Assembly (NCBI RefSeq): GCF_004349235.1
Contig: NZ_SMKY01000011.1
Span: 1-64,000, forward strand
DNA: 64,000 nucleotides
Direction: 5' to 3'
DNA from: Actinomadura darangshiensis
Lineage (GTDB): Bacteria > Actinomycetota > Actinomycetes > Streptosporangiales > Streptosporangiaceae
Position numbers and translations under genes: made by a program. This document shows positions 36,404-45,573 of this stretch, one piece after another; the stretch's first letter is position 1; every line of letters begins with the position of its first letter. Under the pieces are notes generated by a model. That model had not been told where the DNA came from. It saw only the letters and a program-made list of their open reading frames with translations, and did not search any database.

Positions 36404-37027
36404 ATGGTTCAGCAGATCTGGCCGGAGATGATGGAGAGCGCGCGGCAGCAGCTGGCCCTGCACATCGGCCGCACCGCGCTCGGCCTGGTCTCCGAGCGCG
36501 GCCTGGGCGGCACCACGATGAGCCAGCTCGCCAAGTCGGCGGGCGTGGCGCGGGCCACCCTGTACAAGTACTTCCCCGACGTCGAGACGGCCGTCGTCTC
36601 CTACATCAGCGCCGAGGTGCGCCGTTTCCAGGACGAGCTGGCGGCGCAGCTGGCGCGGGAGAGCGACCCCCGGCGCGCCATCGACCTCTACATCGACCGC
36701 CAGGTCGACTACCTCGACGGCGCCGAGCACCGCGACGCCGGACGGCTGGAGTCGGCCGGGCTCTCGCCCGCCGCGCACGCCGACCTCGCCGGCCATCTCG
36801 CCTCGATGCGCGGGATGCTGGCGGAGCTGCTGACCGCGGGCGTGGCGGCGGGCGCGCTCCGCCCCGACCTCGACGTCGAGGTGCAGACCACGCTGCTGCT
36901 CAATCTCATGAACGGCGCCCGTGCGGCGCTCGCCGGTGAGCAGATCACGTCCGGGCGAGTCAAGGCGGCTGTCAAGGATCTGGTGCACCGCGGTCTCGTC
37001 GCGCCGGACACTTTGTCCAGTGACTGA
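36404..37027 (+). CDS. TetR-family repressor of the adjacent exporter operon
   Basis: This 207-residue protein has an N-terminal TetR helix-turn-helix: GRTALGLVSERGLGGTTMSQ, LAKSAGVARATLYKYFPDVE. A helical ligand-binding domain covers residues about 75-200 and keeps no recognisable enzyme motif. It is divergent from the SRPBCC-MFS operon and a palindrome lies between the genes, so it probably represses the exporter until a ligand binds. A second operator-like GGACACTTTGTCC is embedded in its last codons. Confidence 0.88.
   Translation: MVQQIWPEMMESARQQLALHIGRTALGLVSERGLGGTTMSQLAKSAGVARATLYKYFPDVETAVVSYISAEVRRFQDELAAQLARESDPRRAIDLYIDRQVDYLDGAEHRDAGRLESAGLSPAAHADLAGHLASMRGMLAELLTAGVAAGALRPDLDVEVQTTLLLNLMNGARAALAGEQITSGRVKAAVKDLVHRGLVAPDTLSSD
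37006..37018. promoter_or_regulatory. Second TetR operator-like palindrome at the 3' end of tetR
   Basis: GGACA-CTT-TGTCC is a perfect 13-bp palindrome that shares its core with the operator at 36317-36339. It lies inside the last codons of the tetR gene. Confidence 0.4.
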
Positions 37028-37050
37028 CCAAACTGCCTTAAAGGCGGTCA

Positions 37051-38250
37051 CTATGCTATGCCCTGAACAGTTTCTCCGGCGCGAGAGCGGAGGCCGGGTG
37101 ACAGCAACCGTGCACCCCGGTGCAAATCGCTCAATGCCACACAATCGACGGCCGCCATCGCGAGCGTCACATGCCGGTACCACGCGGTCCAGAGCCTGAC
37201 CTCATAGTGATCGAGCCCCACCCGCTTCTGCAGGTCCCGGAATGCGCCGATGACCTGGTCGGTGCGGGACGTCAGTCGAATGAGCTCCACCGGGTGCACG
37301 TCGCGCGGCTGGAAACAGAGGCAGTAGCGAAGCCGGAAGGGCCCGCCGAGCCCGCGGCGGATGAGCAGCCACCGGCCGAACGCGTCATTTTCCGAATGGA
37401 GCTGCGCCCAGGCCCACGATGACGTCGCCGTCCCGGCGCCGGAGGTGAGCCGAAGCCATAGATCATGCGGGACGCGCGCCGCGATCTGCCCGGCCGTGAC
37501 CTGGACCACCCTGTTCGCCTGCGGCAACGCGACCGGATGCCGCTCCGGGACGCCGAGCACGTACGGGACGCCGAGTTCCTCCAGGCGCTCCCGCAGCGCC
37601 CGGTCGGCGCCGTACATCTGGTCCGAAACGACCCCGCTCGCCGGCACCCGGGCCGCGATGGCGCGTTCCAGCATCGTTGTGGCGAGCTGCGCCTTCGGTG
37701 CATAGGAAAGGCCCGACGGAACCCGTGCCCGGGCGCGCCGCACATGATTGTCCGCCCATTCCTTCGGCAGGTAGAGCTCGCGATCGATGGGGGCCACGTT
37801 CTGACTGCTGTCGGCATAGAGGAGAAAGGCGCCGGTCTGGCTGTTCTCCAGCTTCCGGGTCTCGCTGGAGAACTGCCGGTGCACACCGACGGACTTGTTG
37901 CCCTTCTTGATGAAATCGCATTCGGTGGCGATCATCAGGTTATTTCCGTCGTACAGATTCTCCACCATGAGCTGCCGCAGATCGTCCCGGACGAGATTCT
38001 CGTCCCAACGCGCGGCGGCGAGTAACCGCTGCATTCCGTCAGGGCGCGCTTCACCGGCTTGCCGGGCAATTTGCCAGCTATTCTTCCGGCCCAGATGACT
38101 GAGCAGTCCACGGACATAGCGGTAGGCGCGGGCGCGCGGCTCCGAACGCGAGAACCGGTATTCGATCTGCCGGTGTATGTGGTGCAGCCAGGGTTCGTGA
38201 GCCGGGTCGAGCGGCTCATGCCCATCGAGATCGTGCCTGTTCGGAGCCAT
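37051..38250 (-). CDS. IS701-type transposase homolog lacking the catalytic triad
   Basis: The 399-residue protein matches IS701/DDE-superfamily transposases along its length: KKGNKSVGVHRQFS, RKLENSQTGAFLLYA, IDRELYLPKEWAD, LEELGVPYVLGVP and LWTAWYRHVTLAMAA. Typical members read DDTGFxKKG; here it is TECDFIKKG. The second Asp region is VVSDQMYG where GDE-Y-G is usual, so one Asp is retained. The segment usually holding the catalytic Glu (VEECFQ) reads VIGAFR. Terminal inverted repeats and target duplications are not evident. An intact frame with degenerate catalysis suggests a domesticated DNA-binding protein. GAGGGGG precedes the ATG. Confidence 0.72.
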   Translation of the reverse strand: MAPNRHDLDGHEPLDPAHEPWLHHIHRQIEYRFSRSEPRARAYRYVRGLLSHLGRKNSWQIARQAGEARPDGMQRLLAAARWDENLVRDDLRQLMVENLYDGNNLMIATECDFIKKGNKSVGVHRQFSSETRKLENSQTGAFLLYADSSQNVAPIDRELYLPKEWADNHVRRARARVPSGLSYAPKAQLATTMLERAIAARVPASGVVSDQMYGADRALRERLEELGVPYVLGVPERHPVALPQANRVVQVTAGQIAARVPHDLWLRLTSGAGTATSSWAWAQLHSENDAFGRWLLIRRGLGGPFRLRYCLCFQPRDVHPVELIRLTSRTDQVIGAFRDLQKRVGLDHYEVRLWTAWYRHVTLAMAAVDCVALSDLHRGARLLSPGLRSRAGETVQGIA

Positions 38251-38551
38251 GATTGTCCCCCTCTTCGGGCGCGGTGGCCGGCCCGGGACGTGCGTAGCGG
38301 ATATGGGAGCGGGCCACGGCCGCCGTCACTGAATTTTCAACGGTCCACGCCGAGTGGCCATATTTTTGAAATCTAACACCGGCCTGAAGGGCGATCCAGG
38401 GCCCGCTATTGACCGAGACCGGCCAGTCGGCGGCGCACTCTCGGCGCCATTTCCGCAGCTACTCGAACGGATGATCACCTAAATGCGTTTATGCGCGATA
38501 TCAATTGCACTCCGGCATCGGCGGGTGGCGCAGCGTCGATATGGATTCGAC
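38251..38551. other. Intergenic region, AT-rich patches only
   Basis: This part of the 452-base gap before efeUO has two AT-rich patches (around 38330-38380 and 38480-38510), much lower in GC than the surroundings. No gene, insertion-sequence end or clear promoter could be identified. The iron boxes lie to its right. Confidence 0.4.
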
Positions 38552-38570
38552 TTAAGTTTGCCTAACCTTA
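38552..38570 (+). promoter_or_regulatory. IdeR/DmdR-like iron box 1 upstream of efeUO
   Basis: TTAAGTTTGCCTAACCTTA matches 15 of 19 positions of the actinobacterial IdeR/DmdR consensus TTAGGTTAGGCTAACCTAA, as recalled. It lies 132 bases before the efeUO start. Confidence 0.65.
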
Positions 38571-38684
38571 CCTGCCGCGGTCCTGCTGGGTGCCCGGGGC
38601 CGTGCGGTGGGTAACTGCCGTAGCCGCCGCTCGACTGCGGAAGTGGTACACAATGCGCGGCGGGCCATTGGAGCGGCGGATGGG

Positions 38685-38703
38685 CGAGGTTAGCCTCACC
38701 TCA
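38685..38703 (+). promoter_or_regulatory. IdeR/DmdR-like iron box 2 overlapping the efeUO -10 element
   Basis: CGAGGTTAGCCTCACCTCA ends at the first base of the ATG and covers TAGCCT (38691-38696), the likely -10 element 6 bases before the start. Binding would directly block transcription when iron is plentiful. Confidence 0.68.
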
Positions 38704-40739
38704 TGCATTTCAGCTGGGCATTGGCTTTCCCGAATCTGCTGATCGGGCTGCGTGAGGGCCTGGAGGCCGGCCTCATCGTCTCCATCCTCGTGGCCACCGT
38801 GCGGAGGCTCGCACCGGAGCGCTCGCTCACCGGGGTCTGGCTCGGGGTCGCCGCGGCGGCCGCGACCAGCCTGAGCGCGGGCGCCGTCCTGACCTTCGCG
38901 GAGGCGTCGCTGCCGGGCACCGCACAGGAGGGCTTCGCCGGCGGGCTCAGCCTCCTCGCCGTCGCCCTGGTCACCTTCATGGTCTTCTGGATGCGGCGGG
39001 CCGCCCGCTCCATCAGCGGCGAACTGAAGGAGAAGGTCGGCTCCGCGCTCACCATGGGCGGCCTCGCGCTCACGGTCACCGCGTTCGTCGCGGTCGCCCG
39101 CGAGGGCCTGGAGACCGCCCTGTTCATCTGGACCAACACGCAGGCCGCGGGCTCGAACCCTGCCCCGCTGACCGGGGCGGCGATCGGCCTGGCCATCGCC
39201 GTCGCCTTGTGCGCCGGCATGTACAAGCGCGTGCTCAAGCTCAACCTGGGCAAAGTCTTCACCTCCACGGGGGCCGTGCTCATCGTCATCGCGGGCGGGG
39301 TCCTCGCGTACGGCATCCGGGACCTGCAGGAGGCCGGCCTCGTCCCCGGACGCGACTCCTCGGCCTACGACGTCAGCGCGCACATCTCGGCCGGCGCCTG
39401 GTGGATGGAGATCGTCCGCGGATTGACCAACATCACCGTCCAGATGACGTGGGCTCAGGTCATCGCCTACGTGGGCTTCATCGGCGTCGTGATGTCCCTG
39501 TTCCTCCGGCGGAGCCGGCCGCCCGCGGCGCGCGAGGCGAGGCCGGCACCGGAGGCCGCCGGCACCGGTGGCGAGGCACGCGGCCGGAACCGCCGGCCGG
39601 TCATCGCCGCGGCGGCCGTCACGCTGGTCCCCGCGGTGGTCGCCGGAGCCGTGGTGCTGACCGGACGCAAGTCCGGCGGCGCGCAGCGGATCGAACTCTC
39701 GCCGGCCGCGTGCGCCGGCGACTGGACGCCACCCAGCGCAGGCCGTGTCAGGTTCTCCATCTCCAACCCGACCCGCCGGCCGGTGGACATCGAGCTGATC
39801 CAGGAGTCCAGCCGGGCGATCGCCGCCGAGATAGAGATGCTCGCGCCGGGCACCACCAGGGACCTTCCCGTCTCGCTGGCGCCGGGCCGCTACGCCTGGC
39901 GGTGCGCCTTCGACGGCGGCCGCACAACGGTGTCGGCGGCGGCCGCGGTCACCGGCTCGGGCGGGGGCGGCGAGGTCAGGCTTCCGGTCACCGAGGCGGA
40001 CATGGCTCCGGTGCTCGCAGGCTACCGCGGCCACGTCGCCGACGGGCTTGGCGAGCTGGACGAACGGGTGGCCGAGCTGCGCTCCGACCTCGCCGACGGT
40101 GACCTCGGCGCCGCCCGCTCCGACTGGCTCACCGCCCACCAGGCCTACCACCGGCTGGGCGCCGCCTACGGTGCCTTCGGCGACGCCGGGGACGCGATCG
40201 ACGGGCTGGCCTCCGGCCTTCCCGGCGGCGTGCGGGACAAGGGCTTCACCGGCTTCCACAAGATCGAATACGGGCTGTGGCACGGCCGGGACGCCGCCGA
40301 GACCGAGCGGGCCGCCGCCGCGCTCGCGTCCGCCGTGGCGGGCCTCCGCGACGGGGCCGCCGGGCTGGAGCTCGATCCCGCCGACGTCGCGACCCGCGCG
40401 CACGAGATCCTGGAGGACACCCTCCGGTTCGAGCTCACCGGCCAGGACGACTACGGCAGCCATAGCGCGAAGGCCACCGCGACCGCCGACATCGAGGGCG
40501 ACCGCGCCGTGCTCCGCTTCCTCACCCCGCTGATCGAGGCGCGCGCCCCCGGGCTCACCGCCCGCTGCACCGCCGCGCTCGACGACTTCCAGAACGCGCT
40601 CGACACCGTCCTGGACGGGCACCGGCACAAGGCCGTCCAGGAACTGCCGCTCGCCGTCCGGCAGCGTGTGAACGCCAAGGCCGGCCGCGCCGCCGAGACG
40701 CTCGCCCCCATTCCCGACCTGCTGGAGATCCAGAGATGA
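38703..40739 (+). CDS. efeUO: Fused EfeU-EfeO iron transporter
   Basis: One 678-residue protein joins two usually separate subunits. Residues 1-275 form the FTR1/EfeU permease with seven helices and both REGLE iron motifs (17-21 and 133-137). A linker and an eighth helix (about 299-321) lead to an extracytoplasmic EfeO part. That part has a cupredoxin-like segment (about 328-415) and an imelysin/M75 domain (about 430-678) carrying [11 protein letters not shown] with its HxxE metal motif. It should take up iron across the membrane, with EfeO as built-in periplasm-side receptor. The downstream efeB overlaps by four bases, and iron boxes precede the gene. Confidence 0.92.
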   Translation: MHFSWALAFPNLLIGLREGLEAGLIVSILVATVRRLAPERSLTGVWLGVAAAAATSLSAGAVLTFAEASLPGTAQEGFAGGLSLLAVALVTFMVFWMRRAARSISGELKEKVGSALTMGGLALTVTAFVAVAREGLETALFIWTNTQAAGSNPAPLTGAAIGLAIAVALCAGMYKRVLKLNLGKVFTSTGAVLIVIAGGVLAYGIRDLQEAGLVPGRDSSAYDVSAHISAGAWWMEIVRGLTNITVQMTWAQVIAYVGFIGVVMSLFLRRSRPPAAREARPAPEAAGTGGEARGRNRRPVIAAAAVTLVPAVVAGAVVLTGRKSGGAQRIELSPAACAGDWTPPSAGRVRFSISNPTRRPVDIELIQESSRAIAAEIEMLAPGTTRDLPVSLAPGRYAWRCAFDGGRTTVSAAAAVTGSGGGGEVRLPVTEADMAPVLAGYRGHVADGLGELDERVAELRSDLADGDLGAARSDWLTAHQAYHRLGAAYGAFGDAGDAIDGLASGLPGGVRDKGFTGFHKIEYGLWHGRDAAETERAAAALASAVAGLRDGAAGLELDPADVATRAHEILEDTLRFELTGQDDYGSHSAKATATADIEGDRAVLRFLTPLIEARAPGLTARCTAALDDFQNALDTVLDGHRHKAVQELPLAVRQRVNAKAGRAAETLAPIPDLLEIQR

Positions 40740-41941
40740 ACGCCGGAGTCCCGACCCGTCGCACGTTCCTCGCCGGCACCGGCGCGCTCGGCGCGCTGGC
40801 CGCGGCGTCCTGCTCGGCCGCGGGCGCCGCGGAGCCCGGGGCCGCGGCCGCGGTGCCGTTCCACGGCCGGCACCAGGCCGGGATCCTCACCCCGCCGCCG
40901 GACAGCGCCGCCTTCGCGGTCTTCGACATCGTGGCGGAACGCCGTGCGGAGCTGACCGGCCTGTTCCGCACCCTCACCGAGCAGGCCCGCTTCATGACCA
41001 GCGGCGGGACCCCGCCGGACCTCGGACCCGCCGCGCCGCCGTCCGACTCGGGCATCGTCGGCCCGGTGGTCATGCCCGACGCCCTGACGATCACCGTCGG
41101 GCTCGGCGCCTCGTTCTTCGACGACCGGTTCGGCCTCGCCGGCCGCCGGCCGCGGCGGCTGACCCGGATGCCCACGTTCCCCGACGACCACCTCGACCCG
41201 GCGCAGTGCCACGGCGACCTGCTCCTGCAGATCTGCTCCGCGCACCCCGACACCACGGCGCACGCGCTGCGCATCATCGCCAAGCACACGCGCGGCGCCA
41301 TGCAGCTGCGGTACCGCATCGACGGCTTCCACGGCCCGGCGCGACCGTCCGGAACGCCCCGCAACCTGCTCGGGTTCAAGGACGGCATCGCCAACCCGCC
41401 GGTCGCCGAAGCGGCGACCGGGCGGCGGCTGCTGTGGGCGGGTCCCGGCGAGCCCGCCTGGGCGGCGGGCGGGACCTACCACGTGTTCCGCGTCATCCGG
41501 ATGTTCGTCGAGTTCTGGGACCGGGTCTCGCTGGCCGAGCAGGAGGCGATGTTCGGCCGGCGCCGGGACACCGGCGCGCCGCTGGACGGCGCGGCCGAGG
41601 ACGACGAGCCGGACTACGCCAGGGACCCGGACGGGCACGTCATCCCGCTCGACGCGCACATCCGGCTCGCCAACCCGCGGACGCCGCGCACCGACGGCGA
41701 CCGGATCCTGCGCCGGGGCTACAACTACGACCGCGGGATCGACGTCAACGGCGACCTCGACGCCGGGCTGGTCTTCAGCTGTTTCCAGCGGGATCCGGTC
41801 GCGCAGTTCGAGGCGACCCAGCGCCGGCTGGCCGGCGAACCGCTCGTCGACTACATCAGCCCCACCGGCGGCGGGTACTTCTTCGACCTGCCCGGCGTGC
41901 GCGACAAGCACGAATGGTACGCGCGGGCGCTGCTCGCCTGA
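40736..41941 (+). CDS. efeB: EfeB, Tat-secreted DyP-type heme peroxidase
   Basis: A 401-residue dye-decolorizing peroxidase. The N-terminus has a twin-arginine signal ([22 protein letters not shown] at 8-9, and the Cys could be lipidated). The DyP motif GFKDGIANP carries the catalytic Asp, and the heme-ligand region [20 protein letters not shown] follows. In the EfeUOB system this protein oxidises ferrous iron for the permease, and a heme-deferrochelation role has been debated. It needs heme, which links it to the flanking heme genes. The ATGA overlap with efeUO shows one operon. Confidence 0.93.
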   Translation: MNAGVPTRRTFLAGTGALGALAAASCSAAGAAEPGAAAAVPFHGRHQAGILTPPPDSAAFAVFDIVAERRAELTGLFRTLTEQARFMTSGGTPPDLGPAAPPSDSGIVGPVVMPDALTITVGLGASFFDDRFGLAGRRPRRLTRMPTFPDDHLDPAQCHGDLLLQICSAHPDTTAHALRIIAKHTRGAMQLRYRIDGFHGPARPSGTPRNLLGFKDGIANPPVAEAATGRRLLWAGPGEPAWAAGGTYHVFRVIRMFVEFWDRVSLAEQEAMFGRRRDTGAPLDGAAEDDEPDYARDPDGHVIPLDAHIRLANPRTPRTDGDRILRRGYNYDRGIDVNGDLDAGLVFSCFQRDPVAQFEATQRRLAGEPLVDYISPTGGGYFFDLPGVRDKHEWYARALLA

Positions 41942-41947
41942 CGACCC

Positions 41948-41983
41948 GCCGGCCGGTCAGCCGGTGTCCCGGAACCGGCCGGC
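41948..41983. terminator. Hairpin between efeB and the LuxR-family gene
   Basis: GCCGGCCGGT (41948-41957) and ACCGGCCGGC (41974-41983) form a perfect 10-bp stem with a 16-base loop, between convergent genes and overlapping the luxR-family stop. Confidence 0.45.
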
Positions 41984-44302
41984 CGGCTCGGCCTGCTGCC
42001 GGGTGATATAGCTCGCGACCTGCACCCGGGACGAGCAGTCGAGCTTGCGCATCACCTTGCGCAGGTGATTGATCACCGTCCATTCGGCGATGCCGAGCCG
42101 GCGGCCGACCTCCCGGTTGGTCAGCCCCTGCGCGACGAGTGCGGCGACCTGCTGCTCCCGCCGGGTGAGCGGGCCGCTGCGCCGGCTCACCCGGGGCTCG
42201 CCCAGGTCGGCGAGCACCGCCTGCGGCGGGCGAGCCTCGTCCCGGGCCCGGACCTTGGCGCAAGCCTCGGCCCCGAGGCGCGCCTCGGCCTCCGCGAGGA
42301 CGGCCCGGACCGCCGCCGCGCGCGCCGCGGGCCGGACCATGCCGGTGGCGTCGCGCATCCTCTCGGCGGCCGCGACCAGCCGCAGCGACTGCTCCCAGCC
42401 CGCGTTGCCGGACGCGGCGCCGGCCCGCATGACGGCCTGCCACTCCATCCGGCAGGCGAGTTCGGTGCGTTCGCCGAGCGCGTGCAGCGAGCGCAGCGCG
42501 TCGAGGCCCGCCCGCCGCGCCCTGTCCGTCTCGCCGAGCCGCCACAGCACGGTCGACCGGACGTGCTCGGCCAGCGCCGACTCGCGGAGGTCGCCCGCGC
42601 GGGCGGCCGCCGCCGCGGCATCCTCGGCGAGCGACATGGCGCGCTGCAGGTCGTCGAGGTCGCGGACCACCTCGGCCGCCTCGCGCAGCAGCTCCGGGCC
42701 CGCCGCCCCCGTCGCGCGGCCCTCGGTGAGGACGCGCTCGGCCCCGGCCAGGTCGCCGCGCAGGTGCAGCAGCGCGCCCAGCCGGCTCAGCACCTCGATC
42801 TCCCCCAGCAGGTCGTCCGCGGCACGGTAGATCGCCCGCGCGGCGGCGAGCCTGATCCACGCGCTGCGCTGCACGCCGTCATCGTCCGGCTCCTCGCCGA
42901 GCAGGGCCGACAACTCACCGGCCAGCAGCAGCGCACGGGCCTTGCCGGGACCGTCCTGCCCGCCCGCCACGAGCGCCCGCTCGACGCTGACCAGCCCCTC
43001 CCGCAGCCGGCCGGCGGCGATCCAGTACCGGCGCAGCGCGACCGCGATCTCGGCGGCCGTGCCGCCCTCGGCGAGGTCGAGGTGGAAGCGGATCGCGGCC
43101 CGAAGCTCGGCGTCCTGGCGCGCCAGCCGGCGCAGCCACCGTGCCTGGTCGGGGCCGCTGAGGGCGGGCTCGGCGGTGCGCACGAGCGCACGGAAGTAGG
43201 ACGCGTGGTCGCGCCGCGCCCGCGCGTGGTCGGCCGAGCCCGCGTAGGAGCCGAGGACGTAGTCGCGCGTCGTGCGCAGCATCGCCAGCCACAGCTCGCC
43301 GCCCGACCGCTCGCGGGCGATCAGCAGGTTCCGGTCGATCAGCGACTCGGAGACGTCGTGGATCTCCGCCTGGTCGAGGCCCGACACGGCCCGCGCGTCC
43401 GCCAGCGTGAACTCGCCCTCGAACACCGCGAGCCTGGACAGGAGCGCGCCCTCCTTTCCGGTCAGCCCGGCGCAGGCCCAGTCGAGCGCTTCGCGCATGC
43501 TCCGGTGCCGGGAGAACGACTGGGCGGTCCCGCTGTCGTGCAGCAGGTCGATCCCCTGGTCGAGCAGCTCCACCAGGGTCGGCGGGCTGACCAGCCGGGT
43601 GCGCTTCGCGGCGAACTCGATCGCGAGGGGCAGGCCGTCCAGCATGTCGGACAATTTCAGGACGGCCGTGACATTTTCCGGGGTCAATGAGAACTGCGGC
43701 CGGACGGACAGCGCCCGCTGCACGAACAGTTCCACGGCCGGAATCCGCTCCGGGGTCCTTAAGTGCGATTCGGGAACGTCCGATGGCGTGGGAAGCGGCC
43801 GGAGCGGAAACACGTTCTCGCCATAGAGCCCCAGCGATTCGACACCGGACATCAGTACCCGGACCTTCGGGCACCGGCTCAGCAATGCCGAGACCAGCGG
43901 CGCCACCACGTCCACGACGTGCTCGTAGTGGTCGATCGCCAGGACGAACTCCAGGCCCGCGAGACGTGAGACCGCCAGGCCGGTCTCCTCCTGCGTACCC
44001 GCCCCGGCCGTCCCCAGGATCCTGGCGGCCGCGGTCTCCGGCTCGGCCGGCGCGAGGTCGACGAACCGGCCGCCGTCGGCGAGCGCGTCGCTGACCTGCT
44101 GGAACAGGGCCATGGTGAACCGGCTCTTGCCGACCCCGACGGTCCCGGTCACGGTGAAGAGCCGCAGCGGGGCGGCCGTGTCGAGCATGCGGTCGCGCAG
44201 CGCGCGGAGCTCGGCGTCCCGCCCGACCAGCGGCGTCAGCACCGTTGGAGGCGGTGCGGGCGCGCCGAAATCGGGCATGCGCGAATCATCGTCTGAATCC
44301 AT
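41957..44302 (-). CDS. Large ATP-binding LuxR-family (LAL) regulator
   Basis: This 781-residue protein has the LAL layout. An N-terminal STAND/AAA-type ATPase carries Walker A TGTVGVGKS at 52-60 and LEFVLAIDHYEHV as the Walker B-like strand. A long helical repeat region (about 330-700, TPR-like) follows. The C-terminal LuxR helix-turn-helix includes LTRREQQVAALVAQGLTNRE and TVINHLRKVMRKLD. Such regulators often activate secondary-metabolite clusters in actinomycetes. The ATG at 44302 follows a G-rich site; an upstream ATG at 44335 is less supported. Its targets may be in this region, but no site was identified. Confidence 0.88.
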   Translation of the reverse strand: MDSDDDSRMPDFGAPAPPPTVLTPLVGRDAELRALRDRMLDTAAPLRLFTVTGTVGVGKSRFTMALFQQVSDALADGGRFVDLAPAEPETAAARILGTAGAGTQEETGLAVSRLAGLEFVLAIDHYEHVVDVVAPLVSALLSRCPKVRVLMSGVESLGLYGENVFPLRPLPTPSDVPESHLRTPERIPAVELFVQRALSVRPQFSLTPENVTAVLKLSDMLDGLPLAIEFAAKRTRLVSPPTLVELLDQGIDLLHDSGTAQSFSRHRSMREALDWACAGLTGKEGALLSRLAVFEGEFTLADARAVSGLDQAEIHDVSESLIDRNLLIARERSGGELWLAMLRTTRDYVLGSYAGSADHARARRDHASYFRALVRTAEPALSGPDQARWLRRLARQDAELRAAIRFHLDLAEGGTAAEIAVALRRYWIAAGRLREGLVSVERALVAGGQDGPGKARALLLAGELSALLGEEPDDDGVQRSAWIRLAAARAIYRAADDLLGEIEVLSRLGALLHLRGDLAGAERVLTEGRATGAAGPELLREAAEVVRDLDDLQRAMSLAEDAAAAAARAGDLRESALAEHVRSTVLWRLGETDRARRAGLDALRSLHALGERTELACRMEWQAVMRAGAASGNAGWEQSLRLVAAAERMRDATGMVRPAARAAAVRAVLAEAEARLGAEACAKVRARDEARPPQAVLADLGEPRVSRRSGPLTRREQQVAALVAQGLTNREVGRRLGIAEWTVINHLRKVMRKLDCSSRVQVASYITRQQAEPAGRFRDTG

Positions 44303-44472
44303 GGTGCCCCCGGCGCGCCCGAGAGCACGCCACAACTCATAAAAAGCCGTGTCGAACTGCTAAAAACACCTGATCGACTTATGAGTATCCGGACAAAACT
44401 CTACCTTGGCCGCATGGCGCCACCGGCTCCGGCAGGTGAACTGTCCGGGTCCGGCCAGATCTCCTTGCCGTT

Positions 44473-45330
44473 TCACGAGTTCTCCCGCGTCCTTTCCCGA
44501 GTCCGGATGAGGCGCATCAACCGGCGGCCGTGGAGCACCGCCTCGGCGGGGTGCCCGGCCCCGGCCGGCCGCCGGTCCGGCAGCCCGGTCCCGATCGACA
44601 GGGACCCGCCGTACCCCTGCTCGGCCAGCAGCGACAGGCATTCGGGAACGCGGCAGATCCCGTCCCCCGGCAGCGTGCGCACCGGGGTCTTCAGGCCGGG
44701 GAGGCCGTCGGCTACGCGGACGTGCCCGACCCGCTCGGGGGCCCGCCGGAGGTCGTCGTAGCTGTCGCGGCCGTCGGCGAGCCGGGCCCCGGTGTCGAAG
44801 AGCGTCCGGAGCGCCGGGCTGGCGACCTCGTCCAGCAGGTCCGGCACGAGGGTCCCGTCGCCGTCGTGGTCGTACACGAGCGTGAGCCCGGCCTCGGCCG
44901 CGCGGAGCGCCAGGATCCGCAACCGGCCGAGCAGCCCGTACCGGTCGAGCGTTCCGTCCCCGGCCCGTGTCCCGGACGGGACGGAGCGGGCGAGCCGGAC
45001 CCGGTCGGCGCCGAGGACCGCGCATCTGGCCGCCAGGATCCGCAACCGGTCCAGATCTTCGAAGAACGGTCCGCCGTCCGGCCGGTCCCAGCCGGTGAGG
45101 CCCGAGTCCACGCACGTCACGCGCACCTCCCGGGCGGCGAGGAGGTCGGCGAGCCGGCGGAAGCCATGGCCCGGCAGATCCGCCAGCGGCAGGCCGCCGG
45201 CGCGGTGGAGGTCGATGGCGTCCCATCCCAGCCACTGCGCCGCGGCGAGCTGGCGTGTGACCGCGGGATCCGCCCGGTCCCCGCCGACCGAGCAGCGGAA
45301 CCCTAGACCGTCCGGCTGTTCCCGACCCAT
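44473..45330 (-). CDS. Xylose-isomerase-like TIM-barrel protein
   Basis: A 285-residue protein resembling sugar-phosphate isomerases/epimerases of the AP-endonuclease-2 superfamily. LGWDAIDLHRAGGLPLADLP, VTCVDSGLTGW and GLTLVYDHDGDGTL are strand-helix elements of the barrel; the Asp/His residues could bind metal. The ATG at 45330 follows GAAGGGGG; a frame that begins further upstream lacks this. The substrate is unknown; related proteins occur in many sugar and inositol pathways and in some natural-product clusters. Confidence 0.68.
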   Translation of the reverse strand: MGREQPDGLGFRCSVGGDRADPAVTRQLAAAQWLGWDAIDLHRAGGLPLADLPGHGFRRLADLLAAREVRVTCVDSGLTGWDRPDGGPFFEDLDRLRILAARCAVLGADRVRLARSVPSGTRAGDGTLDRYGLLGRLRILALRAAEAGLTLVYDHDGDGTLVPDLLDEVASPALRTLFDTGARLADGRDSYDDLRRAPERVGHVRVADGLPGLKTPVRTLPGDGICRVPECLSLLAEQGYGGSLSIGTGLPDRRPAGAGHPAEAVLHGRRLMRLIRTRERTRENS

Positions 45331-45452
45331 CGCCGCCCCCTTCTCGCGCACCGCTCCTGCGTCCGGAATACCACCGCGGCCGCCCCCGGCGACCTGGCAT
45401 CTTGCTGCCTGCCCCGGCAATCGGCTGATCATTGTCACGGATTTCGGACGGC

Positions 45453-45472
45453 CATGGCAGGGTCCTGTCATG
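45453..45472. promoter_or_regulatory. Imperfect 20-bp palindrome upstream of the MMPL gene
   Basis: CATGGCAGGG and TCCTGTCATG are inverted arms matching at 8 of 10 positions, in the divergent gap. It could be the operator of the TetR protein encoded after the MMPL gene. Confidence 0.4.
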
Positions 45473-45476
45473 TCTT

Positions 45477-45515
45477 TTCTCGACAACCTGTGGAGAAAAT
45501 CTGTTGTTCTCGACA
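45477..45515 (+). promoter_or_regulatory. Direct repeat TTCTCGACA upstream of the MMPL gene
   Basis: TTCTCGACA occurs at 45477-45485 and again at 45507-45515. The copies start 30 bases apart, about three helical turns, so a regulator could bind both on one DNA face. Confidence 0.4.
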
Positions 45516-45573
45516 CTGAGTTGATAAGAAGGGGCTCCACGAAGCCCCGCGCCCTCCGAGGAAGACGAAACCG

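Noticed and set aside
37032-37048. ACTGCCTT/AAGGCGGT hairpin after tetR
   Set aside because: The loop is too small unless the stem is shortened to 5 bp with a wobble pair; too weak to call a terminator.
38568-40628. 686-codon frame antisense to efeUO
   Set aside because: No domain and biased composition; it runs through the IdeR boxes and the efeUO coding strand is unambiguous.
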